NCBI RefSeq assembly: GCF_014117445.1
Contig: NZ_CP059851.1
Span: 62,001 to 126,000 of the forward strand
DNA: 64,000 nt
Source: Sandaracinobacteroides saxicola
Lineage (GTDB): Bacteria > Pseudomonadota > Alphaproteobacteria > Sphingomonadales > Sphingomonadaceae
Direction of reading: 5' to 3'
A program made the translations under genes and the position numbers. The notes under the pieces were generated by a model. The model saw only the letters and a list, made by a program, of their open reading frames with translations. It searched no databases and had not been told where the DNA came from. Shown here in pieces: positions 1 to 8,384 of the stretch. How positions within the stretch are numbered: position 1 is the first letter of the stretch; each line of letters starts with the position of its first letter.

Positions 1-75
1 ATCAAGGAGCGCAACCGCGACGAGGCGGATTTCGTGGCCGACCTGACGCGGCTGGCGAGATTGGTTCAGGCGTAG
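1..75 (+). CDS. C-terminal end of an unidentified protein (partial)
   Basis: Only the last 24 codons and a TAG stop lie in the window; the reading frame is open to the left edge. The visible tail is charged and helical (ends LARLVQA) and gives no family signal. It converges with the aminotransferase gene and the two stop codons overlap by ten bases. I cannot assign a function. Confidence 0.5.
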   Translation: MKERNRDEADFVADLTRLARLVQA

Positions 76-1130
76 GCGCGGTTCAAGGCAATGATGAAGC
101 GGGTGACGTCCGCGGGGAGCCCGGTGGAGACGCGGACCCATTGCGGGTGCGTATCCGTCCAGCGCTCGGCGATGATGACGCCATCGGTTTCGAGTTGCTT
201 GCGCAGCGCGCCCACCGGCCGGCCGCTGTTGAAGAAAACGAAGTTGGCGTGGGATTCCATGCGCGGCAGTTTCAGCGCGTCGAGCGCGGCTTCAATGCGG
301 GCGCGTTCCGTCGTGATGCTGATCCGAGCGGCGGCAAGGAAAGCGGTGTCGGCAAGCGCCGCCTGGGCAATGGCGACCTGGGGGGCGCCGAAGATCGAAA
401 AGCGGGCGTCGGCGAGTTGTTTGGCGAGGTCGGGGCGCGCAAGCGCATAGCCCATGCGCAGGCCGGCAAGGCCATGGCCCTTGCTGAAGGTGCGCGAGAC
501 GATGACCGGGTCGCCGGCTCGGACGCGGTCGGTCAGCGTGTCGGCGGCCGGGGTGGCGGTGAGTTCCATATAGGCTTCGTCGACGAACAGCGGCGTCTTC
601 AGCCCGGCGGCGAAGCGGCGAAGTGTGTCGCCCTTCAGCAGCTTTGCGGTGGGGTTGTTGGGGTTGCAGAGATAGACGAGGGCGGCCCCGTCGGCCTTCG
701 CGGCGAGGCCGGCGAGATCGATGTCGCCGTCGGTCAGGAGGGGGACGGGGTCGATGTTGCCGCCGAGGCGTTTGGCCACCGATTGCAGATGGTCGAAGGT
801 GGGGGCCGGGGCGACGACGCGCTGGCCGCGCATGCCGAAGGCGGTGGCGGCGGCGGCGAGGATGTCGGCGGAGCCGGCGCCGATGACGACATGATCCTCG
901 GGCAGGTTTTCGTGGCCGGCGATCCGCGCGCGGAGCTGGCGGAGCGAGGCACCGCCGTAGCGGCTGAAATCGGCGGTGCTGGCGGCGATGGCGGCGCGGG
1001 CGTTGGGGCCGGGGCCGAGGGGGTTTTCGTTGGCGGAGAGGCAGGCGGGCAGCGGCGCCGCCGTGCTGGCGCGTGCGGCTACAGGAGCGAGCGCGGCGAG
1101 CGCCAGCGCGGAACGGCGGTCAATCGGCAT
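66..1130 (-). CDS. Exported HisC-like pyridoxal-phosphate aminotransferase
   Basis: A 354-residue fold-type I aminotransferase of the histidinol-phosphate aminotransferase-like group. Seen: NENPLG at 34-39, NPNNP at 156-160, VDEAY at 183-187, and the Schiff-base lysine K217 in SRTFSKGHGLAGLR. The N-terminus, MPIDRRSALALAALAPVAARA, has a twin arginine followed by a hydrophobic stretch and an AxA-like end, which looks like a Tat signal; a cofactor-loaded periplasmic enzyme would fit Tat export. A true HisC is cytoplasmic, so this is probably not the histidine-pathway enzyme. It is the last gene of a minus-strand run after etfBA, separated by 166 bases with a hairpin, so it may have its own promoter. 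The substrate is unknown. Confidence 0.85.
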   Translation of the reverse strand: MPIDRRSALALAALAPVAARASTAAPLPACLSANENPLGPGPNARAAIAASTADFSRYGGASLRQLRARIAGHENLPEDHVVIGAGSADILAAAATAFGMRGQRVVAPAPTFDHLQSVAKRLGGNIDPVPLLTDGDIDLAGLAAKADGAALVYLCNPNNPTAKLLKGDTLRRFAAGLKTPLFVDEAYMELTATPAADTLTDRVRAGDPVIVSRTFSKGHGLAGLRMGYALARPDLAKQLADARFSIFGAPQVAIAQAALADTAFLAAARISITTERARIEAALDALKLPRMESHANFVFFNSGRPVGALRKQLETDGVIIAERWTDTHPQWVRVSTGLPADVTRFIIALNRAYA

Positions 1131-1148
1131 GGCACCCCCCGATAGCGA

Positions 1149-1179
1149 AACGCCGCCGAAGCTAAGCTCCGGCGGCGTT
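1149..1179. terminator. Hairpin between etfA and the aminotransferase gene
   Basis: A perfect 10-bp inverted repeat, AACGCCGCCG and CGGCGGCGTT, with an 11-base loop. It lies between the end of etfA and the start of the aminotransferase gene. No T-run follows on either strand, so termination or mRNA processing is only inferred. Confidence 0.35.
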
Positions 1180-1296
1180 CGAGTCGAGGGTGCGCCGGCT
1201 TGGCTTCGAGTCGTCGGACGGAGCCGCGTTAGACGGCAAAGCCGCCGAAGCGGCCCGCCGGCCGGCCTGCGTTCGAGTCTGCCGGCTTTTCAGCCG

Positions 1297-2229
1297 TCAG
1301 CCGAGCTTGGCAGTCAATTCCGGCACGATCGTGAACAGGTCGCCGACCAGGCCATAGTCGGCCACCTGGAAGATCGGGGCTTCCTCGTCCTTGTTGATGG
1401 CGACGATGACCTTCGAATCCTTCATGCCGGCGAGATGCTGGATGGCGCCGGAGATGCCGACCGCGACATAGAGTTCGGGGGCAACGATCTTGCCGGTCTG
1501 GCCGACCTGATAATCGTTCGGCATGTAGCCGGCGTCGACCGCGGCGCGGGACGCACCGACGGCGGCACCCAGCTTGTCGGCGAGCGGCTCGATCACGCTG
1601 TGGAAATTGTCGGCGCTGGCAAGCGCGCGGCCGCCGGAGACGATGATCTTGGCGGCGGTCAGGTCGGGGCGGGCGGACACGGTCTTTTCCGCGCCGACGA
1701 AGCTGCTGATGCCGGCGTCCGCGGCGCCGCCGATGGCCTCGACCGGCGCGCTGCCGCCGGTGACCGCCTTCGCGAAAGCCGTTGGCCGGATGGTGACGAT
1801 GACCTTGGCGTCGCCGCTGCTGACGGTGGCGATGGCCTGGCCGCCATAGATGGGGCGGGTGAAGCTGGTGGGGCTTTCGACCGAGAGGATGTCGCTGACC
1901 TGCGCGACATCGAGCAGGGCGGCGACGCGCGGCGTGACATTCTTGCCGAAGGTCGAGGAGGTGGCGACAAGCGCGCTATAGTTCGCCATCAGGCCGGCGA
2001 CCAGCGGTGCGACATTTTCGGCAAGGCCGTTGGCGAGCGTGACGTGATTCGCCAGCAGCACCTTGGCGACGCCGGCGACCTGGGCCGCGGCGGCCGCTGC
2101 GGCGTCGGCGCCGTCGCCGGCAACGAGGACGTGGACATCGCCGCCGATCTGCGTCGCGGCGGTGACGGCGGCGAGCGTCGAATCCTTCAGGCTGGCATTG
2201 TCATGGTCGGCGAGAACGAGGACGCTCAT
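1297..2229 (-). CDS. etfA: Electron transfer flavoprotein subunit alpha
   Basis: The 310-residue alpha subunit of ETF, the FAD-carrying heterodimer that takes electrons from acyl-CoA and other dehydrogenases and passes them to ETF:ubiquinone oxidoreductase. The C-terminal FAD domain is clear: a GRALAS segment, then [16 protein letters not shown] and [14 protein letters not shown], ending [13 protein letters not shown], all typical of the family. Length is normal. Its ATG overlaps the etfB stop as ATGA, so the two subunits are translationally coupled. Confidence 0.97.
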   Translation of the reverse strand: MSVLVLADHDNASLKDSTLAAVTAATQIGGDVHVLVAGDGADAAAAAAAQVAGVAKVLLANHVTLANGLAENVAPLVAGLMANYSALVATSSTFGKNVTPRVAALLDVAQVSDILSVESPTSFTRPIYGGQAIATVSSGDAKVIVTIRPTAFAKAVTGGSAPVEAIGGAADAGISSFVGAEKTVSARPDLTAAKIIVSGGRALASADNFHSVIEPLADKLGAAVGASRAAVDAGYMPNDYQVGQTGKIVAPELYVAVGISGAIQHLAGMKDSKVIVAINKDEEAPIFQVADYGLVGDLFTIVPELTAKLG

Positions 2230-2975
2230 GCGAGGGCTCCCACTTTCTTCAGGTTTTCGATGAGTTCGTCGGTGGTCTTCACCTTGATGCCGGCGGAGCG
2301 CTTCGGCGGCTCGCTGACCTTGGTGATGCTGACGCGCGGGGTGAGGTCGACGCCGTAATCGGCGGCGGTCTTCTGCGCGATGGGCTTGGATTTCGCCTTC
2401 ATGATGTTGGGGAGCGAAGCGTAGCGCGGCTCGTTCAGGCGAAGGTCGGTGGTGACGATCGCGGGCAGTTTCAGGCTGACCGTCTCCAGCCCGCCATCGA
2501 CCTCGCGGGTGACGGCGACATGGTCGCCCTCGGGCGCGACCTTCGAGGCGAAGGTGCCCTGCGCCCAGCCGGTCAGCGCGGCGAGCATCTGGCCGGTCTG
2601 GTTGGCGTCGTCGTCAATCGCCTGCTTGCCCAGGATGACCAGCCCGGGGGCTTCCTCTTTCGCGATGGCCGCCAGCACCTTGGCGACGCCCAGCGATTCG
2701 GACGGGCCATCATGCGTGACCAGGATGCCGCGGTCGGCGCCCATGGCAAGCGCGGTGCGGATGGTTTCGGTGGCCTGCGCCGGCCCGATGCTGACCACCA
2801 CGATTTCGGTGGCAATGCCCTTTTCCTTCAGGCGCACGGCTTCCTCGACGGCGATTTCGTCGAACGGGTTCATGCTCATCTTGACGTTGGCGAGTTCGAC
2901 GCCGGACTGGTCGGACTTCACCCGGACCTTGACGTTGTAATCCACCACCCGCTTCACGGGCACCAGCAATTTCAT
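2226..2975 (-). CDS. etfB: Electron transfer flavoprotein subunit beta
   Basis: The 249-residue beta subunit of ETF, which binds AMP and docks onto EtfA. The start [14 protein letters not shown] is the standard family N-terminus and is preceded by AGGAG eight bases upstream; a longer in-frame extension to about 3194 has no such support and runs into the M20 gene. The family motif [19 protein letters not shown] is present. It is followed directly by etfA with a 4-base overlap. The gap of 70 bases to the upstream M20 peptidase leaves room for a promoter. Confidence 0.97.
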   Translation of the reverse strand: MKLLVPVKRVVDYNVKVRVKSDQSGVELANVKMSMNPFDEIAVEEAVRLKEKGIATEIVVVSIGPAQATETIRTALAMGADRGILVTHDGPSESLGVAKVLAAIAKEEAPGLVILGKQAIDDDANQTGQMLAALTGWAQGTFASKVAPEGDHVAVTREVDGGLETVSLKLPAIVTTDLRLNEPRYASLPNIMKAKSKPIAQKTAADYGVDLTPRVSITKVSEPPKRSAGIKVKTTDELIENLKKVGALA

Positions 2976-3045
2976 GCGTGCGGCTCCTGTCCCTTGCTCA
3001 GCGGCACGCCTTGCAACAGGCGTCCGTGAATCGCAAGGGTTGCGG

Positions 3046-4257
3046 CTATGCGGCGCGGGGGAAGCCCCGCGCGGCAAGGCGCATGAGCAGGAGGGCGGAG
3101 AGGCGCGCGCGTTCGGCGAGGCTGTCCACCAGCAGAAATTCGGCGTCGCTGTGGATGGCGCCGCCGCGCACGCCCAGCGTGTCCACCACGGCAAGGCCGG
3201 TGGCGGCGAGGTTGTTGCCGTCGCAGACGCCGCCGGCGGGCTGCCAGGCGATATTCAGGCCGAGGTCGGTGCCGGTATCGCGCACCAGGTGGAACAGGCG
3301 GAGCTGGTTCTCGTCCAGCGGTTTTGGCGGACGGGCGAAGCCGCCATGGCGATGGGCGCTGACATCGTGCGCGAGGGCGACGGCGGCGATCGCCGCGTCC
3401 ATGGCAGCGCTGGCCTCGGCCTGCGCTTGTGGCGTGGAGGGACGAAGGTTGACGCGGAGCACGGCGTTGTCCGGCACGACATTGTTCGGCGCGCCGCCGT
3501 CGATCTTCGCGACATTCACTTTCAGCTCGGGCGAGCGGAGCGCGGCAAGGCGGAGCGCCAGGTCGGCGGCGGCAACGATGGCGTTGCGGCCATCCTGCGG
3601 GTTGCGCCCGGCGTGTGCAGAGCGGCCGGCGAGGTGGACGGAGAAGTTGCCGCTGCCGGGGCGGGCGCCGGCGAGGGTGCCATCGGGCAGCGCCGAGGGT
3701 TCATAGGTCAGTGCCAGGTGGACGCGGGCCGCGGCGGCGGCGAGCAGCGGGGCGGAGCCGAGGGAGGAGACTTCCTCGTCTGCGTTGAGGATGATTTCAT
3801 AGCCGAGGCGTGAGGCGTCGGGGCTGGATTCGAAAGCCGCCAGCGCGGCGAGCATGACGGCAATCCCACCCTTCATGTCGGCGACGCCGGGGCCGTTCAG
3901 GGTGTTGCCGTCGAGCCAGCGCAAGGACTGGAAGGGGTGATCGACGGCAAACACCGTATCCATGTGACCGGTGAGCAGTACGCGGGTGGCGGCGTTCGGG
4001 CGGACGGACAGGTGGAGGTTGCGGCCGTGGGGCAGCGGGCGTTCCTGACCGTCGGCGGTCATCTGGGTGGCGGGAGCGGGGTCGACGAAGGCCATGGTGC
4101 CGAGCGCCGCGAAGGCGGCGGCGAGGGTGGCGGCGGTGGTTTCGAGGCCGGCGAGGTTGCGGCTGCCGCTGTTGATGGCGCACCAGGCCTCGACCTGGGC
4201 CAGCATGGTGGCGGGATCGATGGACGCCAGCGCGGCCGCTTCCGCCGGGCTGATCAT
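3046..4257 (-). CDS. M20 family metallopeptidase / deacylase
   Basis: A 403-residue M20 (carboxypeptidase G2 / acetylornithine deacetylase-like) zinc hydrolase. Zinc ligands are visible in TGHMDTVF (about residue 96) and [10 protein letters not shown], with the catalytic acid pair in NADEEVSS and the dimerisation domain around [16 protein letters not shown]. No signal peptide, so probably cytoplasmic. Its ATG overlaps the stop of the thiamine-diphosphate enzyme (ATGA), so the two are co-translated and may act in one pathway, perhaps releasing an amino acid or acyl product. The substrate cannot be read from the sequence. Confidence 0.88.
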   Translation of the reverse strand: MISPAEAAALASIDPATMLAQVEAWCAINSGSRNLAGLETTAATLAAAFAALGTMAFVDPAPATQMTADGQERPLPHGRNLHLSVRPNAATRVLLTGHMDTVFAVDHPFQSLRWLDGNTLNGPGVADMKGGIAVMLAALAAFESSPDASRLGYEIILNADEEVSSLGSAPLLAAAAARVHLALTYEPSALPDGTLAGARPGSGNFSVHLAGRSAHAGRNPQDGRNAIVAAADLALRLAALRSPELKVNVAKIDGGAPNNVVPDNAVLRVNLRPSTPQAQAEASAAMDAAIAAVALAHDVSAHRHGGFARPPKPLDENQLRLFHLVRDTGTDLGLNIAWQPAGGVCDGNNLAATGLAVVDTLGVRGGAIHSDAEFLLVDSLAERARLSALLLMRLAARGFPRAA

Positions 4258-5909
4258 GCGCCGTCCGCCAGCCGCCGGCCGGGTCCGATTTCCTGCGGGT
4301 CGGTCAGGATGTGGATCAGCGCGGCGCTGCCCGCGGCGCGGGCGCGGGCAAGCGCATCGGGGAAGGCCCCGGTGGTGGTGACGGTTTCGCCGTGCAGGCC
4401 GAAGCTGCGGGCGAAGGCGGCGAAATCGGGGTTGGTCAGGCGCGTGCCGCTCTGCCGGCCGCTGAAGTCGCGGGCCTGGTGCATGCGGATGGTGCCGTAC
4501 TGGCCATTGTCCAGCACGACAAAGATCGGCCGCGCGTCCTCATGCGCGCAGGTGGCGAGTTCGTTGCCCGACATCAGGAAATCGCCATCGCCGGCGACGA
4601 CCACCACGGTGCGGTCCGGATGCAGGATGGCGGCGGCGATGCCGGCGGGGACGCCATAGCCCATCGCGCCGGAGGTGGGGGCGAGCTGCGTGCCGGCTGC
4701 GCGGTGGTGGTGGAAGCGGTGCAGCCAGGCGGCGAAATTGCCGGCGCCGTTGGCGAAGATGGTATCGGCGGGGAGCGTTTCGGAGAGGTGGGCGATGATG
4801 GCGGCGGGGTTGGGGCCGGACTGCACGCTGGTGGGGGTGGTCCAGGCGAGATAATCGGCGCGGGCCCCCTCCGTCACTCGCTGCGCTCGTGCCACCTCCC
4901 CCGCTTCGCAGGGGAGGAGCTTGGCCAGTGCGCTCAGCGTGGCGCCGATGTCGGCGTGGAGGGCGAGGGCTGGTTGCCAGACGCGGCCCAAGGCCAGCGG
5001 GTCCGGGTGGATGTGGACCAGGGTGCGGGCGGCGCTTTCGGGGGTGAAGAGGGTGTAGGCCTGGCTGGGGTTTTCGCCGAGGCGGGCGCCGACGCACAAC
5101 AGCAGGTCGGCGGCTTTCACGCGGGTGACGAGCGCGGGGTTAGCGCCCAGGCCGAGTTCGCCGGCGTAGAGCGGGTGGCGGTTGTCGAAGCGGTCCTTGC
5201 GGCGCCAACTGGTGACGACGGGCATTTGCCAGGCTTCGGCGAAGCGGCAGGCATCGGCAACCTGTTGCGCGCTGACGCCGGGGCCGCCGAGCAGCAGCAG
5301 CGGGCGCTGAGCGGCGGCGAGGCGGGCGTGGATTTCGGCGAGCGCGGCTGCGTCTGGCGCGGGCGGGGCGATGCGGGCGGGGGCGACGGCGGGGTGGACG
5401 GCGGGTTCGGACAGCTGGTCCTCCGGCAACACCACCACCACCGGGCCGGGGCGGCCGCTGGCGGCGGCGGACAGCGCCGCCGCCATCAGTTCGGCGGTGC
5501 GGTCGGGGCGGTCGATGGTAATGACGCGCTTGGCGATGGTGCCGAAGACGGCGGTGTAATCCACTTCCTGAAAGGCTTCGCGGCCGAGCATGTCGGTGCC
5601 GACCTGGCCGACCAGCAGCAGCATCGGCGTGCTGTCCTGCTGCGCGGTATGAAGCCCGATGGCGGCGTGGGTGGCGCCGGGGCCGCGCGTCACCATGGCG
5701 ACGCCGGGGGTGCCCCGCAACTTGCCATAGGCTTCGGCCATGTTGGCGGCCGCAGCCTCGTGCCGGCAGGTGACCAGGCGCAGCCGGTCGCGGACATCGT
5801 GCAGCGCATCGAGGACGGCAAGGTAGGATTCGCCCGGCACGGCGAAGGCGTGGGTGACGTTCGCTGCGATCAGGGCATCGACGATGGTCTGGGCGACGGT
5901 GCGTGACAT
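4254..5909 (-). CDS. Thiamine-diphosphate-dependent enzyme (acetolactate synthase-like)
   Basis: A 551-residue three-domain ThDP enzyme of the acetolactate synthase / benzoylformate decarboxylase group. Seen: the cofactor-activating glutamate E51 in TCRHEAAAANMAEAYG, the central domain, and the C-terminal ThDP motif starting GDGDF at 440 and ending with the conserved Asn near 468. The start MSRTVAQTI is chosen because homologues begin here and AAGG lies upstream; an extension to about 6002 would overlap the cytochrome b561 gene. Residues about 331-349 (LLPCEAGEVARAQRVTEGA) are encoded by a palindromic repeat also found between genes in this window. No small regulatory subunit is adjacent, so it is probably a catabolic or side-pathway enzyme, not IlvB. 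Confidence 0.85.
   Translation of the reverse strand: MSRTVAQTIVDALIAANVTHAFAVPGESYLAVLDALHDVRDRLRLVTCRHEAAAANMAEAYGKLRGTPGVAMVTRGPGATHAAIGLHTAQQDSTPMLLLVGQVGTDMLGREAFQEVDYTAVFGTIAKRVITIDRPDRTAELMAAALSAAASGRPGPVVVVLPEDQLSEPAVHPAVAPARIAPPAPDAAALAEIHARLAAAQRPLLLLGGPGVSAQQVADACRFAEAWQMPVVTSWRRKDRFDNRHPLYAGELGLGANPALVTRVKAADLLLCVGARLGENPSQAYTLFTPESAARTLVHIHPDPLALGRVWQPALALHADIGATLSALAKLLPCEAGEVARAQRVTEGARADYLAWTTPTSVQSGPNPAAIIAHLSETLPADTIFANGAGNFAAWLHRFHHHRAAGTQLAPTSGAMGYGVPAGIAAAILHPDRTVVVVAGDGDFLMSGNELATCAHEDARPIFVVLDNGQYGTIRMHQARDFSGRQSGTRLTNPDFAAFARSFGLHGETVTTTGAFPDALARARAAGSAALIHILTDPQEIGPGRRLADGA
4865..4919. repeat. G-rich palindromic repeat inside a coding region
   Basis: On the plus strand the element contains CACTCGCTGCGCTCGTG and a hairpin CCTCCCC / GGGGAGG (4895-4901 with 4911-4917). 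Read on the minus strand it holds GGGGGAGGTGGC, CGCAGCG and GAGGGGG, matching the intergenic copy at 48270-48304. Here it is in frame inside the ThDP enzyme, in the likely linker between the central and C-terminal domains. Confidence 0.7.
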
Positions 5910-5946
5910 GGGTGGCCTTGTGCCCGCCGGCGGTGCGCTTGGCAAT

Positions 5947-6591
5947 TCAGCCGATACCGGGCGCGCCCCTGCCAATCCACCAGGCGAGGCCGGCGGCGAC
6001 AACCGCGACCGGCACGCCCGCCCAGGCCGGGGCCATGCGCGGCGCGGGTGTGTTCGGCGGGATGTCGCGCCGGCCGGTCAGCATTGCCGTCACCAGGTTG
6101 CGCCGGCGCACCACGGCGTAGAAGAGGATGGCGGCGAGGTGCAGCCCGATCAGCCACAGCAGCAGGTCGAACCCGCGATGGTGCCATTCGCGCGCCGCCT
6201 CTGAGGTGTCATAGCTGACCAGGTGGCTGAGCGGGCCGGAAAACAGCCCGTCGACATCCTGCGCCACCAGCCCCAGCGCCATCTGAACGACGAGCAGCGT
6301 CAGCAGCGCAATGATGCTGAGAGCACCAAGGGGCGAATGGCCGACCGGGTTGATCCGCCCGCGCAGGTAGCCGAGAATGGCGCCCGGCCCGCGTACGAAG
6401 CTGCGGAAGCGCGCCGGCTCGCTGCCGACGAAACCCCAGACGATACGGAAGACGACGAGGCCGAGCGCAACCAGGCCGAGCTGGACATGCCGCTCCATCT
6501 TGCCTTCCTCCGCCGTCCACCACATCGCCGGGATCAGCAGAACGAGGCTCCAGTGGACGATGCGGACCGGCGCGTCCCACAGGCGGGCCAT
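5947..6591 (-). CDS. Cytochrome b561 family membrane protein
   Basis: A 214-residue di-haem cytochrome b561 (Ni/Fe-hydrogenase b-type subunit-like) with about five membrane segments. The family start is seen in MARLWDAPVRIVHWSLVLL with the first haem-ligand histidine, followed by RHVQLGLVALGLVVFRIVWG and a late WHHRGFDLLLWLIGLHLAAI segment carrying further histidines. It lies five bases after a c'-type cytochrome gene, so the two probably form a small electron-transfer pair between the quinone pool and the periplasm. A longer in-frame start near 6711 would overlap the cytochrome c gene and is rejected. Confidence 0.88.
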   Translation of the reverse strand: MARLWDAPVRIVHWSLVLLIPAMWWTAEEGKMERHVQLGLVALGLVVFRIVWGFVGSEPARFRSFVRGPGAILGYLRGRINPVGHSPLGALSIIALLTLLVVQMALGLVAQDVDGLFSGPLSHLVSYDTSEAAREWHHRGFDLLLWLIGLHLAAILFYAVVRRRNLVTAMLTGRRDIPPNTPAPRMAPAWAGVPVAVVAAGLAWWIGRGAPGIG

Positions 6592-6595
6592 GCGG

Positions 6596-7039
6596 CTATT
6601 TCTTTTCCTCGCGGAACTGGTCGTGGCACGCCTTGCAGGTGCCGCCGGTGGCGCGCAGCGCGGCGCCGACCGCGGCGATGTCGGTGCCCGCGGCCGCCGT
6701 GTTAAGCGCATTGGCGGCGGCGGCGAAATTGGCGGCGGCCTTGGCGAAGTCGCCCGGCTTGCTCCAGATGTCGGCCTTAGCCTCTGTCTTGGCGCCCGTG
6801 CCGCTGCCGGCGGGGAACCATTTGGGCAGATCGGGGGCGAGCCGGTTCAGCGTGGCGGCGTTGGTGCGGAACACGGCGATGTCGGGCGAGCCGCCGCGAA
6901 ACTCGTCGCCCATCGCCTTCATGGCGCGGCCCATGGCCTTGAAATTGGCTTGGCGCGCCTCGATCACCTTGGCGGGCTGGGCGAGCGCGGGGGCGCCCAT
7001 GGTCAGCAGAATGGCAAGCAGGGGAAGGGGTTTCAGCAT
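6596..7039 (-). CDS. Cytochrome c' family protein
   Basis: A 147-residue periplasmic c-type cytochrome of the c'/c556 four-helix type. Seen: a signal peptide (MLKPLPLLAILLTMGAPALAQ), an ARQANFKAMGRAMKAMGDEF helix near the mature N-terminus, and a single CKACH haem site close to the C-terminus, the hallmark position of this family. The ATG at 7039 gives a clean signal peptide; a start 12 codons earlier does not. It is placed directly before the cytochrome b561 gene, its likely electron partner. Roles known for the family include gas binding and electron transfer; which applies here is unknown. Confidence 0.9.
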   Translation of the reverse strand: MLKPLPLLAILLTMGAPALAQPAKVIEARQANFKAMGRAMKAMGDEFRGGSPDIAVFRTNAATLNRLAPDLPKWFPAGSGTGAKTEAKADIWSKPGDFAKAAANFAAAANALNTAAAGTDIAAVGAALRATGGTCKACHDQFREEKK

Positions 7040-7099
7040 GGCTGCACTTTCATCCGCGATGCGCCCCTGCCGCATCTGTCGCGCGTCGGCCGGCTGCCG

Positions 7100-7672
7100 T
7101 CAAGCGAGCTTTCCCGACATGAAGTGGCGGCGGCAGAGCGCGACATAGCGGTCGTTGCCGCCGATTTCGGTCTGCTCGCCATCACGCACCATGCGGCCCT
7201 GAGCGTCGACGCGGGCGTTCATCGTTGCCTTCCGCCCGCAGTGGCAGATGCCCTTCAGCTCGATCAGGTTGTCGGCGAGCGCGAGCAGGGCGGCGCTGCC
7301 TTCGAACAGCCGGCCCTGGAAATCGGTGCGCAGGCCATAGGCGACGACGGGGAGGTCGCGCTCGTCCACCAGCCGGGCGAGGTCGAGCACCTGGGCGTGC
7401 GTCAGGAACTGGGCCTCGTCCACCAGCACGCAATCGACCGGTGGGGCGCGGTTGATGATGGCCTCGAACAGGTCGGTCGTCGCGTCGAACGGCGTGGCGG
7501 GGGAGTCGAGGCCGATGCGGCTGGCGATGCGGCCGACACCCGCCCGCGTGTCGATGGCGGCGGTGAAGAGGGCGGTTCGCAGGCCCCGTTCGGCATAGTT
7601 GAAGGCGGCCTGGAGCAGGGTGGTGGATTTGCCGGCGTTCATGCTGGCATAGTAGAAATAGAGTTTGGCCAT
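7100..7672 (-). CDS. tdk: Thymidine kinase
   Basis: A 190-residue type II thymidine kinase that phosphorylates thymidine to dTMP with ATP in nucleotide salvage. Seen: the P-loop in [11 protein letters not shown] (residues 10-16), the DEAQF motif with the catalytic acid, the lasso region around [15 protein letters not shown], and a zinc-site region with [12 protein letters not shown] and a later Cys-Arg-Arg-His. Length is normal. The start [16 protein letters not shown] is the family start; an upstream in-frame start at 7804 would run through a palindromic repeat and is not supported. Confidence 0.96.
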   Translation of the reverse strand: MAKLYFYYASMNAGKSTTLLQAAFNYAERGLRTALFTAAIDTRAGVGRIASRIGLDSPATPFDATTDLFEAIINRAPPVDCVLVDEAQFLTHAQVLDLARLVDERDLPVVAYGLRTDFQGRLFEGSAALLALADNLIELKGICHCGRKATMNARVDAQGRMVRDGEQTEIGGNDRYVALCRRHFMSGKLA

Positions 7673-7687
7673 GGCCCGGCGGGGCGT

Positions 7688-7729
7688 AGCCGTTGGAGGA
7701 AAATTGCGCAGCAATTTTCTGAAACGGCT
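7688..7729. repeat. Two-arm palindromic element upstream of tdk
   Basis: Inner arms GAAAATTGC (7699-7707) and GCAATTTTC (7711-7719) with a three-base loop GCA are a perfect inverted repeat. Outer arms AGCCGTT (7688-7694) and AACGGCT (7723-7729) also pair. The AT-rich inner stem in a very GC-rich genome suggests a mobile or conserved palindromic repeat rather than chance. Confidence 0.6.
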
Positions 7730-7788
7730 CGACTCCCGCCGGTGCCTGGCCGGCGGGGCGGAGGGCTTGCCCGACGAGCCCGGCCGAC

Positions 7789-7811
7789 AGCGTGGCTTTG
7801 CCACGCTTTTT
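7789..7811 (+). terminator. Rho-independent terminator-like hairpin
   Basis: AGCGTGGC and GCCACGCT with a TTT loop, followed by TTTT on the plus strand. No plus-strand gene ends just before it, so it may block stray antisense transcription coming out of the tdk region towards vapB, or be part of a repeat. Confidence 0.5.
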
Positions 7812-7863
7812 GTTCTTTACTTCCCTTCTTGTCGCTCTCTCCACACGCGGCGCTGTTCGTTTC

Positions 7864-7880
7864 GCGCGGCTTGGCCGCGC
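7864..7880. repeat. Short hairpin
   Basis: GCGCGGC and GCCGCGC with a TTG loop, a perfect 7-bp stem. It has no T-run and no obvious role. Confidence 0.35.
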
Positions 7881-8103
7881 AGGGGCTGTAGGTTTATGGA
7901 AGGTTTGTCGAAAAAAGTGACAGCCTGAATCAACGGCTTAGCAGAGATGGGGGTTTTCAACAGAGTCGCGCGGTGTGGATGGCGGATGGAACGAAACGGC
8001 GTGATACCGATATGGTTATCACAGGACAACGGATTTGACAAGCTGTTTGTGCCGGCTTGTTGGCGGCCATTGAGAGGTCTGTGGACAGGCTGCCCGATTG
8101 TTC

Positions 8104-8128
8104 GTATATACATGGTTGGAGGATATAC
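8104..8128 (+). promoter_or_regulatory. Likely autoregulatory operator and promoter of vapBC
   Basis: GTATAT at 8104-8109 and ATATAC at 8123-8128 form an inverted repeat just before the vapB start; the first half is itself the palindrome GTATATAC. TATATA at 8105-8110 can serve as a -10 box, with a weak -35 (GTGGAC) 18 bases upstream. VapBC complexes are known to repress their own promoter at such repeats. The vapB ribosome-binding site GGAGG lies inside the repeat. Confidence 0.55.
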
Positions 8129-8129
8129 C

Positions 8130-8384
8130 ATGGCCGCACTCAACACGCGCACCTTCAAGTCCGGCAACAGCGAGGCGCTGCGGTTACCAAAAGGCTATGG
8201 TTTTGGTGTCGGCCGGGCCGTGCGGCTGGAGCGCCGGGGCGCGGAGTTGGTCGTCACTCCGGTGGCCGAGAAGGAAGAGCTGACGCCGTTTCAGCAGATG
8301 CTGCGTAAATTGGCGACCTTGCCGGCGCCCGATTATGTCGAGGAGCGTATCGGGCCGGAGCCGCCGGAACGGCCGGGTCTTTGA
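8130..8384 (+). CDS. vapB: AbrB/VapB-type antitoxin
   Basis: An 84-residue antitoxin. The N-terminal half (NTRTFKSGNSEALRLPKGYG, then a hydrophobic strand and RRGAELVVTPV) is the swapped-hairpin AbrB/MazE/VapB DNA-binding fold. The C-terminal half is acidic and proline-rich and should wrap the toxin. The start is set by GGAGG just upstream and by an operator-like repeat. It is coupled to the PIN toxin by a 4-base overlap, so antitoxin and toxin are made in linked amounts. Confidence 0.88.
   Translation: MAALNTRTFKSGNSEALRLPKGYGFGVGRAVRLERRGAELVVTPVAEKEELTPFQQMLRKLATLPAPDYVEERIGPEPPERPGL

Larger units (their letters stand above)
7673..8129. other. Gene-poor intergenic region rich in hairpins
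   Basis: About 460 bases lie between the divergent tdk and vapB genes without a convincing gene. The part next to tdk holds three hairpins (7688-7729, 7789-7811, 7864-7880). The part from about 7880 to 8100 is less GC-rich and leads into the vapB promoter. An open frame from 7947 that runs into vapB has no ribosome-binding site and looks like upstream read-through. Confidence 0.6.

Noticed and set aside
7947-8129. In-frame extension upstream of the VapB antitoxin
   Set aside because: No ribosome-binding site or similarity; GGAGG and the operator repeat mark the start at 8130.
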